From Sulfurospirillum sp. 1612 (GTDB lineage: Bacteria > Campylobacterota > Campylobacteria > Campylobacterales > Sulfurospirillaceae): DNA of 64,000 nt. The stretch is from positions 2,108,001-2,172,000 of the forward strand of contig NZ_CP140614.1 in assembly GCF_036556685.1 (NCBI RefSeq). Direction: 5' to 3'. The notes below the pieces were generated by a model. The model was given only the letters and a program-made list of their open reading frames with translations, did not search any database and was not told the DNA's origin. Positions 28,450-35,229 of this stretch are shown one piece after another. The translations under genes were made by a program, and so were the position numbers. Position 1 is the stretch's first letter. Every line of letters starts with the position of its first letter.

Positions 28450-28764
28450 ATGAAAAAATTAATTTTATCAGTCGCAGCAGCTGCATTTTTATTTTCAGGT
28501 TGTGCACAAATGAACTCAAGTAATCAAGGGGCTAGCGCTCAAGAACTGATCAAAACAGCAAAAATGAAATATACCCAAGCGCATAATGAAGATGTCGCTT
28601 GGAAAGAGACAAAAAGTTTGATCGTTAAAGCAGAAGCGATGCTTAAAAAATCAGATGAGAAAAAAGCAATCGCACTAGCAAAAGAAGCGATTTATCAGGC
28701 AGAAACTGCCATGGCTGAGTCAAGAGAATATGAAAAAACTTGGCGACAAACAGTACCACAATAA
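28450..28764 (+). CDS. SoxXA-binding-type lipoprotein (SoxK/SAXB-like)
   Basis: The 104-residue lipoprotein has lipobox FSGC at about residue 18 and a long, charged, helical body rich in Ala, Lys and Glu (QELIKTAKMKY..., probable helical hairpin). Small proteins of this kind in the same position bind SoxXA in other sulfur oxidisers, where they raise its activity. It lies between soxA and soxB with gaps of 10 and 12 bp. The functional name rests on position and shape. Confidence 0.7.
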   Translation: MKKLILSVAAAAFLFSGCAQMNSSNQGASAQELIKTAKMKYTQAHNEDVAWKETKSLIVKAEAMLKKSDEKKAIALAKEAIYQAETAMAESREYEKTWRQTVPQ

Positions 28765-28776
28765 CAAAGGACAACG

Positions 28777-30555
28777 ATGAGTTCATTAAATAGAAGAGAA
28801 TTTTTATACATGATGTCACTTTTGGGTTCTTCCCAATTGTTTGCTAAATCACATGAAAAAATTCGAGATTACAATAGTCTTGAAGACTACTATAAGATCA
28901 AAAATTTTGGAAATGCTAGATTTATGCATATGACAGATTGTCATGCTCAACTATTGCCGGTACACTTTAGAGAACCAAGTGTTAATCTTGGATTTGACTC
29001 AAATTTCGGAAAGCCTCCTCACATCGTGGGGAGCCATTTCTTGAAACATTATGGTATCAAACCCGACACTAGAGCCGCATTTGCGATGACCTGTGTCAAT
29101 TACGTAGACAATGCAAAAAGATTCCACAGAATTGGTGGCTTTGCGCATATCAAAACATTGACCGATCATCTCAAAAATAGTTTTGGTGCAGATAAAACAC
29201 TATTCTTAGATGGTGGTGATACATGGCAAGGAAGTGCAACATCTCTTTATACTCGTGGTAAAGATATGGTTGAGGCTATCAACCTTCTTGGTGTTGATGT
29301 TTGTACAGGACACTGGGAATTTACTTATAAAGAAAAAGAGATTTTAGAAAATATCAAAGCACTCAAAGCAGACTTCGTTGCACAAAATGTCTTCGTCAAA
29401 GAAGAATCATTGATGAACGGTGTCGAAGCGTATGATGAAGACAGCGGTAGAGCTTTTCAACCGTATGTCATGAAACAAATGGGAGACAATAGAATTGCCG
29501 TTATCGGACAAGCATTCCCATATACAACGATTGCAAATCCACAAAGATTTATACCAGATTGGTCATTTGGTATCAAACCGGATGAAATGCAACAACTTGT
29601 CGATAGTGTTCGCACTAAAGAAAAACCGGATGCGGTTATCGTCATTTCTCATAACGGATTTGATGTCGATAAGAAAATGGCAGAAGTCGTTAGTGGTATC
29701 GACTTTATTTTAGGTGGTCATACTCATGATGCCGTGCCTGAAGCGGTACCGGTTAAAAATAGATCAGGCGTCACACACGTCATTAATTCTGGTTCTAACG
29801 GTAAGTTTATCGGTGTACTTGATATCGATATCAAGAGCAAAAAAGTACATGACTTTAGATTTACACTATTGCCAGTGTTCTCTGACTTGATTCCTGAAGA
29901 CCCTAAGATGAAAAAATACATCGAAGATGTCAGAGCACCATTTTTGGATAAACTCACAAAACCACTAGCAACAACCGATGAGCTTCTTTATAGAAGAGGA
30001 AACTTTAACGGAACATTTGATCAAATCATTTGTGACGCTCTTCGGGAAGTTAAAGGTGCAGATATCTCTATGTCTCCGGGCTTTAGATGGGGAACTTCCG
30101 TCTTACCAGGTGAAGCCATTACCTTTGATGATTTGATGAATCACACCTCTATGACCTATCCTGAAACATATGTCAGAGAAGTAAAAGGGAAAGATTTGCA
30201 TGCCATCTTAGAAGATGTAGCAGATAACCTCTTTAATAAAGATCCATTCTTACAACAAGGTGGGGATATGGTACGAACCGGTGGTCTTTCTTATACGATT
30301 GATCCTATCAAAACCATTGGACATAGAATTACCAATCTTCAACTAAGCTCAGGACATAAAATCGAAGCGGACAAAAGTTATAAACTTGCCGGTTGGTCTA
30401 CTGTTGGAAGCGCTTCAACAGGTGAGCCAGTTTGGGAGACTGTGACAAAATATCTCGAAGACCATAAGCATATCAAAAACTTGAAGTTAGAGACTCCCGA
30501 TATCATCGGTGTCAAAAACAATCCAGGGATTGAATTGGCCTTGTACGGTAAATAG
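28777..30555 (+). CDS. soxB: SoxB, thiosulfohydrolase
   Basis: The 592-residue dimanganese hydrolase is of the 5'-nucleotidase fold and releases sulfate from SoxY-bound thiosulfonate. It has a Tat signal (NRREFLYM), metal-binding motifs MTDCHAQ, DGGDTWQGS and GGHTHD, and a C-terminal domain. It is the last of the core sox genes. A 10-bp-stem hairpin follows it at 30564-30590. Confidence 0.95.
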   Translation: MSSLNRREFLYMMSLLGSSQLFAKSHEKIRDYNSLEDYYKIKNFGNARFMHMTDCHAQLLPVHFREPSVNLGFDSNFGKPPHIVGSHFLKHYGIKPDTRAAFAMTCVNYVDNAKRFHRIGGFAHIKTLTDHLKNSFGADKTLFLDGGDTWQGSATSLYTRGKDMVEAINLLGVDVCTGHWEFTYKEKEILENIKALKADFVAQNVFVKEESLMNGVEAYDEDSGRAFQPYVMKQMGDNRIAVIGQAFPYTTIANPQRFIPDWSFGIKPDEMQQLVDSVRTKEKPDAVIVISHNGFDVDKKMAEVVSGIDFILGGHTHDAVPEAVPVKNRSGVTHVINSGSNGKFIGVLDIDIKSKKVHDFRFTLLPVFSDLIPEDPKMKKYIEDVRAPFLDKLTKPLATTDELLYRRGNFNGTFDQIICDALREVKGADISMSPGFRWGTSVLPGEAITFDDLMNHTSMTYPETYVREVKGKDLHAILEDVADNLFNKDPFLQQGGDMVRTGGLSYTIDPIKTIGHRITNLQLSSGHKIEADKSYKLAGWSTVGSASTGEPVWETVTKYLEDHKHIKNLKLETPDIIGVKNNPGIELALYGK

Positions 30556-30563
30556 TACAACTA

Positions 30564-30590
30564 TCTTAGCAAGATTTATTCTTGCTAAGA
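30564..30590 (+). other. Hairpin between soxB and the accessory genes
   Basis: A perfect 10-bp stem TCTTAGCAAG/CTTGCTAAGA with a 7-base loop. No T-run follows, so it may protect the upstream message or partly attenuate rather than terminate. Confidence 0.5.
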
Positions 30591-30614
30591 CCTTCACATA
30601 CACATAGGAAAACG

Positions 30615-31526
30615 ATGAAAAAAATCACCTTTATCTTGGTATTACCAATTTTTTTATTTGCAAATTTTTTTGCTTTCAAACCAATCACAATAGACAAAGA
30701 CATCAGTTGTGTCATTGGAGATTATAACCCGCCTCTACAATCAAACAAGGGCTTTGTCTCTAATGTCTGCTATGTCAACATGGGAAATTTTTTGGTGCTT
30801 CTAGATGCTGGAGCCACTTATAATTTCGCAAAAGAGCTCAATCAATACATCGAAAAATCTACAAATAAGAAAATCAAATACGTCGTCATTACAAGCTATC
30901 ATGATGATAGATTATTGGGGGCTTCTTACTTCAAAGAAAAGGGCGTGAAAATCATCGCGGCGAGCAATGTACCGGCTCTTATCAAAACGCACAAAAGTGT
31001 TTATGATAGAATTTTGAAACACTTTCCAAAAGATTTGATAGAAAATACAAAAGTTGTGAATCCTGACATTCTTGTAGATAAAGAATACACCATCAAAGGC
31101 GACAAAAAATCGCTATTTGTTTACAAACCATCTAAGGCGACACAATCTCCTGCTGATATGATTGTATATAGTCCAAAAGATAGTTTTATCTTTGCAGGAA
31201 ATACCGTATTCAACGGGAGATTTGTCAACTATGCTAGTGATAGCTCGATGGAGGGATGGATTAAGGCTCTTAATTTCATTAAAGACAAAAAAGCGAAATT
31301 TGTCCTTGGGGGACATGGGCGTGAATACGATGCGCACTCTTATAAAATGACACTTGATTATTTGCTGATGTTACGTCAACAGGTCAAAGCAGCCTATGAA
31401 AAAGATATCGATCCTGCGGATCTTGACAAAAACATCCACACAGATGCATTTAAAAAGATACCTCATTACCACGAATTATATATGAGAAATGCACGAAATT
31501 ATTTTGATCAATTAGAATGGCAATAA
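30615..31526 (+). CDS. Metallo-beta-lactamase-fold protein with lost metal ligands
   Basis: A 303-residue protein from the ATG at 30615 (AGGA 5 bp upstream; an earlier in-frame TTG at 30582 has no support). It has a signal peptide (about 1-20) and an MBL fold. The usual HxHxDH metal motif reads SYHDDR, so the first and last His are replaced. The later GD aspartate is Asn (GNTVFNGR), while the GGHG histidine remains. SoxH-type MBL proteins occur in sox clusters; this looks like a non-hydrolytic or altered member. It is followed 12 bp later by the DsrE-like gene. Confidence 0.75.
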   Translation: MKKITFILVLPIFLFANFFAFKPITIDKDISCVIGDYNPPLQSNKGFVSNVCYVNMGNFLVLLDAGATYNFAKELNQYIEKSTNKKIKYVVITSYHDDRLLGASYFKEKGVKIIAASNVPALIKTHKSVYDRILKHFPKDLIENTKVVNPDILVDKEYTIKGDKKSLFVYKPSKATQSPADMIVYSPKDSFIFAGNTVFNGRFVNYASDSSMEGWIKALNFIKDKKAKFVLGGHGREYDAHSYKMTLDYLLMLRQQVKAAYEKDIDPADLDKNIHTDAFKKIPHYHELYMRNARNYFDQLEWQ

Positions 31527-31538
31527 AGGGAGGGAACC

Positions 31539-31982
31539 ATGATAAAAAAATTGCTACTTATTGTACTTATCGCGACGTTTGCATTTGCAAAAATTGATTT
31601 TGCAGAAAATGCACCATCTTTCGACAATCCAAGGCATTGGCTTATTCGGGTCAACAACAGCAACACCGAAAAAGTCAACCACATACTCAATGCTGTCAAC
31701 AATGTCCTCAAAGGATATCCAGAAGAAGCATTGCATATCGAAATCATCTTCTATGCCAATGGCATTAGAGCCGTGCGAAAAGATTACGATAAAGAGATAT
31801 TAAAACGCATCAAATCTTTGATGGTATACGATACGATTCGGTTTGTCGTATGTAAAAATACAATGGACACGATGGGATGGCATAAAGATGAGTTTATCAG
31901 CGGTGTAGATTATGTACAAATCGGTATTGCCGAAGCAATTGAGCGTGTCGCCGATGGTTGGATTGATGTATCACCATATTAG
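31539..31982 (+). CDS. Periplasmic DsrE/DsrF-like protein
   Basis: The 147-residue protein has a signal peptide (about 1-17, FAFAK) and a DsrE-type alpha/beta domain. The single conserved Cys is in VVCKNTM (about 108), matching the active Cys of DsrE-like sulfur carriers. A GGGAGG ribosome site precedes the ATG. Its location after sox suggests it binds or relays sulfane sulfur in the periplasm; unlike DsrEFH it stands alone. The function is inferred from family and neighbours. Confidence 0.75.
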   Translation: MIKKLLLIVLIATFAFAKIDFAENAPSFDNPRHWLIRVNNSNTEKVNHILNAVNNVLKGYPEEALHIEIIFYANGIRAVRKDYDKEILKRIKSLMVYDTIRFVVCKNTMDTMGWHKDEFISGVDYVQIGIAEAIERVADGWIDVSPY

Positions 31983-31995
31983 TAGGAACACCATC

Positions 31996-32808
31996 ATGAG
32001 AAATATATTTGTATTGGTCTTTGCGGTTTTATTGGCAAGCCATTTGAATGCAGATTATAAAACAGGAAAGGCCATATTTGCCAAAAAATGTGCATCATGC
32101 CATGGAGGTTATATCTCAGCAAAAATTTTAAAGAAAAACTTCTATAAAGATCACAACTCGATGCTTCACCTCACCGCTCCCACCGTCAATATGATTGCGT
32201 ATGCGATGAAAGACAGTCCCACACATATCGGGGATAGCAGTGATCCGGCTATGCAAAAGATGGAAATGGAGTCTTACTTGCAAGATTATCTCTATCATCC
32301 CAATATCAACAACAGTATTTGTGAGCCCGATTTTATCAAATATTATGACAAAAAAGAGAGTATGAAGGGAGAAGTCAGTGAGAAAGAAATCGCTAATATT
32401 GTTGACTATATTTATGATTATCGCAAGATGCGACTCTTAGCACATCCAAAGCCTAGAAAAAACTTCTCAGGTACACTCGATTTGCCCACACTAATCGATG
32501 AAGCAAAGCGTCAAAACAAGATTCTTCTCGTCGAAGCGATGTCCCAAACGTGTCATTTTTGTAAACGAATGGAAAAAGATGTCTTTTCAAAGCAGCGTGT
32601 CAAAGAGGCAATCAAAAAGGATTTTATATTTGAACAAGTCGATATAGAACACATAAAATTGCCACCGCTTTTGCTAAAACATTACCAAAAAATTACACCA
32701 AGTTTCTTCATGATTTCACCTGATGGCAAGCTTCTCAACGCATACCCCGGAGCCTGGAAAACCAACGATTTTCTCGAGATACTAAAGGAAAATAAAGCAC
32801 TTAAATAA
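31996..32808 (+). CDS. Cytochrome c-thioredoxin fusion (SoxW-like)
   Basis: From the ATG at 31996 (AGGA 8 bp before it; the frame opens earlier without a signal) the protein has 270 residues. It carries a signal peptide (to about 18), a cytochrome c domain with CASCH (residues 32-36), and a thioredoxin-like domain with CHFC (Cys186, Cys189) in SQTCHFCKRME. Fusing a haem domain to a thiol domain would let electrons move between a thiol partner and the cytochrome chain. Reduction of Sox proteins, as SoxW does, is a plausible role. The fusion is unusual and no exact counterpart is known to me. Confidence 0.75.
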   Translation: MRNIFVLVFAVLLASHLNADYKTGKAIFAKKCASCHGGYISAKILKKNFYKDHNSMLHLTAPTVNMIAYAMKDSPTHIGDSSDPAMQKMEMESYLQDYLYHPNINNSICEPDFIKYYDKKESMKGEVSEKEIANIVDYIYDYRKMRLLAHPKPRKNFSGTLDLPTLIDEAKRQNKILLVEAMSQTCHFCKRMEKDVFSKQRVKEAIKKDFIFEQVDIEHIKLPPLLLKHYQKITPSFFMISPDGKLLNAYPGAWKTNDFLEILKENKALK

Positions 32809-32833
32809 GATTTGATTTTTATAATCAAATCTT
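32807..32833 (+). terminator. Hairpin after the cytochrome-thioredoxin gene
   Basis: An 11-bp perfect stem AAGATTTGATT/AATCAAATCTT with a 5-base loop begins inside the stop codon. The following bases are only weakly T-rich, so termination may be partial. A 150-bp gap follows before the next gene. Confidence 0.5.
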
Positions 32834-32981
32834 ATTCAGGTCTAATTTATAATTTTAGGATAATATTACAAAAGAATTGCATGATGCTCAAGGCTTGAGC
32901 CGACATTAATGTGACACTTTTGATAGGTCCTCACGCTCCTTGTCTCTACAATCATGTAAAATATCCTCCAAGGAACTTTTA

Positions 32982-34070
32982 ATGAAAAGAAGAGAATTTC
33001 TAAAGACATCGGCATTAACATTGGGTGCAGTTTCCATACTGCCAAATCAACTTCTAGCCAATGAAAACAGCAGAAGATTTAAAGTCATCTATGATTTTGA
33101 CATCAAATATGATGAAAAAAATTTCGCGGCAAAACTCTGGAATCCGATTCCTTATGACAGCGACTACCAAAAGGTGAAATTTCTAAAATTCAGCGGCGAT
33201 TACAACGACTATAACATCAATGAAGAAAATCCATACGATGCAAAAGTACTCTATGCAAGCTGGGACAAAGGCGAAACCAAAAAAACCCTACACATAGAGA
33301 TGGAAATCGAAACGACGTACCGAAAAGTCGGTTTGAAATTTATCAAAAAAGCAAGTAGCGAAAATCTTCCCATTCCTGATGGCGTCAAAATGTACCTAGA
33401 GCCAACCGAACACATCCCAACAACCGGTAAACTCAAAGAATTAGCAGATAAACTAACAAAAAACAAAACCGACCGATTTGATAAAGTCAAAGCGATTTAT
33501 GACTGGGTGACTTATACCACTTTTAGAGACCCAAAAGTTCTCGGTTGTGGTGTCGGCGATGCTGGCAAGATGGTAAAAAGTGGCTATTTTGGCGGTAAAT
33601 GTACCGATATCAGCTCCCTTTTTGTCGCCCTACTTCGTGCTTCTGGCATCCCGGCACGTGAGGTTTTCGGCATCCGTCTTGGCAAATCAGAATATTCAAA
33701 AGCACTCGGAAAATCTGATGATAAAGGCTTTGCCACTATCTCATCATGGCAACATTGTCGTGCCGAATACTACATCCCAGGGGCGGGATGGATACCAAGT
33801 GATCCTGCAGACATCACCAAGCTTGAACTTGTCGAAAAACTAAAATACGATGACAAAAAAGTCAAAGAACTCACCTCAAGATACCTTCACTCTTGGGAGA
33901 TGAACTGGGTCGGATTCAATCATGCGAGAGATTTCATACTCAGTCCAAAACCAACACAGTTCCCACTCAATATGCTGGGATATCCTTATGCAGAAGCCGA
34001 TGGTGACACACTCAACTACTACTCACCAAAAACATTTGCATATAAGATAACATCGCAAGAAATCAAATGA
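32982..34070 (+). CDS. Tat-exported transglutaminase-like protein
   Basis: The 362-residue protein starts at the ATG at 32982 (AAGGA 9 bp upstream), giving the Tat signal KRREFLKTSAL. A transglutaminase-core domain has a Cys-His-Asp triad visible as Cys207 (GGKCTDIS), His258 (WQHCRAEYY) and Asp274 (IPSDPAD). Such proteins are usually cysteine peptidases or amide-forming enzymes in the cell envelope. Overlap with the TusA-MerT gene (ATGA) ties it to that set. What it acts on is unknown. Confidence 0.8.
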   Translation: MKRREFLKTSALTLGAVSILPNQLLANENSRRFKVIYDFDIKYDEKNFAAKLWNPIPYDSDYQKVKFLKFSGDYNDYNINEENPYDAKVLYASWDKGETKKTLHIEMEIETTYRKVGLKFIKKASSENLPIPDGVKMYLEPTEHIPTTGKLKELADKLTKNKTDRFDKVKAIYDWVTYTTFRDPKVLGCGVGDAGKMVKSGYFGGKCTDISSLFVALLRASGIPAREVFGIRLGKSEYSKALGKSDDKGFATISSWQHCRAEYYIPGAGWIPSDPADITKLELVEKLKYDDKKVKELTSRYLHSWEMNWVGFNHARDFILSPKPTQFPLNMLGYPYAEADGDTLNYYSPKTFAYKITSQEIK

Positions 34071-34648
34071 ACCACGCTATAGATTGTAAGAATTTAGCCT
34101 GCCCGATGCCGGTCATCCAAGTCAAAGAAGCCTATGAAAAGCTCGCCGATGATGACCTGCTCGATGTGGAACTAAACTCTTACTCTTCTATAGAAAATGT
34201 CAAAAGATTTGCAAAAAAACAAGGTATCTTTTGTCACGTTACATCAAAAACCAAAGAGATGACGGTATTGAGATTAGTCAAAGGCTACAAAGGAGCGCTC
34301 GATGAAACCAAAAAAGACCGCTCTTTTTATGCCCTTTTTATCGGCTCACTGATCTCAGCGCTCTTAGCAAGCACGTGTTGTCTCGCACCACTTTTGTTTT
34401 TGATTTTTGGCGTGAGTATGGGGTCCTTGTCTTTTTTACAAATTTTTGCACCCTATCATCTGTACTTTTCGCTCTTTTCTGTTCTCATCATCATCTATCT
34501 TTGGTATGATTATTTAAAAAGAACAAAAGAGAGACGGATCTGTGCCACAATGCTGTGCAAGCATTACAAACTTTATCTTGGTATCGGTACGTTTTTTGTG
34601 GCAATCCTCATCACCTATCCCTATTGGGTCAATTATATATTGGAGTAA
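34067..34648 (+). CDS. TusA-MerT fusion protein
   Basis: The 193-residue protein has two clear parts. Residues 1-75 form a TusA-type sulfur-carrier domain with the persulfide Cys12 in CPMP. Residues 85-193 form a three-helix MerT-like membrane domain with vicinal Cys104-Cys105 (ASTCCLAPLL) in helix 1 and a second Cys pair (159, 164) in the cytoplasmic loop, all as in mercury transporters. The start overlaps the transglutaminase stop; the MerP-like gene follows 3 bp later. No merR or merA is nearby. Moving sulfane sulfur rather than mercury to TusA is my inference. Confidence 0.8.
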   Translation: MNHAIDCKNLACPMPVIQVKEAYEKLADDDLLDVELNSYSSIENVKRFAKKQGIFCHVTSKTKEMTVLRLVKGYKGALDETKKDRSFYALFIGSLISALLASTCCLAPLLFLIFGVSMGSLSFLQIFAPYHLYFSLFSVLIIIYLWYDYLKRTKERRICATMLCKHYKLYLGIGTFFVAILITYPYWVNYILE

Positions 34649-34651
34649 ATC

Positions 34652-34930
34652 ATGAAATCAATCCTCATCCTCCTTACCCTCGTCTCACTCTCATTTGCTG
34701 CTAGCAAAGTCGCCATCATCGATATTTCAGGCATGACCTGTCCGCTTTGCACGAGTGCCATCAAAAAGAGTCTCAAACACACCAAAGGCATACAAAAAGC
34801 CAAAGTCTTGCTCAACACACGACAAGCAACTGTCATCTTTGATGATACCATTGCCTCAGAAAAAGAGCTCTTAGGAGCTATCAAAAAAGCTGGATATGAT
34901 GGAAAAATAAAATCTATAAAAGAGAGGTAA
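34652..34930 (+). CDS. MerP-like periplasmic HMA-domain protein
   Basis: The 92-residue protein has a signal peptide (about 1-17, SFAAS) and a heavy-metal-associated fold whose motif GMTCPLC supplies Cys30 and Cys33. The body (VIFDDTIAS..., KKAGYDGK) resembles MerP throughout. It directly follows the TusA-MerT gene and would be its periplasmic donor. No mercuric reductase is encoded here, so the carried group may be a metal, or a sulfur or selenium species. Confidence 0.85.
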   Translation: MKSILILLTLVSLSFAASKVAIIDISGMTCPLCTSAIKKSLKHTKGIQKAKVLLNTRQATVIFDDTIASEKELLGAIKKAGYDGKIKSIKER

Positions 34931-34968
34931 GCTTTTCTTTACAAAAATTCTGCTAAAATTCGAAATAT

Positions 34969-35068
34969 GAGGGGGGTATCTGACCCTGGTGGGCAGTACG
35001 GGCTTCAAACCCGATGTCTGGGTAGTTGACTATCTGGAGGTAGGTTCGATTCCTACACCCTCTCGCCA
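34969..35068 (+). tRNA. selC: tRNA-Sec (selC, anticodon TCA)
   Basis: A 100-base tRNA has anticodon loop CTTCAAA (anticodon TCA), a long extra arm (TGTCTGGGTAG...CTATCTGGA region), and a T arm GTAGG-TTCGATT-CCTAC. The extended acceptor of GAGGGGGG with ACCCTCTC pairs except at the innermost position; discriminator G and encoded CCA follow. Length, anticodon and extra arm identify selenocysteine tRNA. A partial formate dehydrogenase, often a selenoprotein, is encoded 27 kb downstream. The integrase gene follows its 3' end. Confidence 0.93.
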
Positions 35069-35229
35069 ATATCTAATCTAAACAAGTCTAATAAAGTCTA
35101 ATAACCCCATAAAATCAGGATATTAAAGCTATTTATAATCTAATATACTCTAGAATACTCCAACAAAGTCCAATTTTTTATGTTACAAAATGTATTACAT
35201 AATTACATACTACGCGAGGATGTTACATT
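35069..35229. other. Probable integrase recombination/arm-site region
   Basis: Between selC and the integrase start there are short direct repeats (AAGTCTAATA twice in tandem near 35084-35103, plus CTAATCTAA and AATCTAATATA variants) and later TGTTACA repeats just before the ATG. Such repeats beside a tRNA-targeting integrase are usual as arm-type binding sites. No matching copy of the selC 3' end was seen elsewhere in the window. Confidence 0.4.

Noticed and set aside
30582..30614. Upstream TTG start of the MBL-fold gene
   Set aside because: It lacks a ribosome site and adds residues before a clear signal peptide; it also overlaps the hairpin after soxB.
31912..31995. Upstream start of the cytochrome-thioredoxin gene
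   Set aside because: It lies within the DsrE-like gene and would hide the signal peptide; the ATG at 31996 has AGGA before it.
32940..32981. Upstream start of the transglutaminase-like gene
   Set aside because: The ATG at 32982 has AAGGA and directly begins a Tat signal.
34067..34930. Mercury-resistance (mer) operon
   Set aside because: MerT- and MerP-like sequences are present, but the MerT part is fused to TusA, and there is no merR, merA or mer operator nearby.
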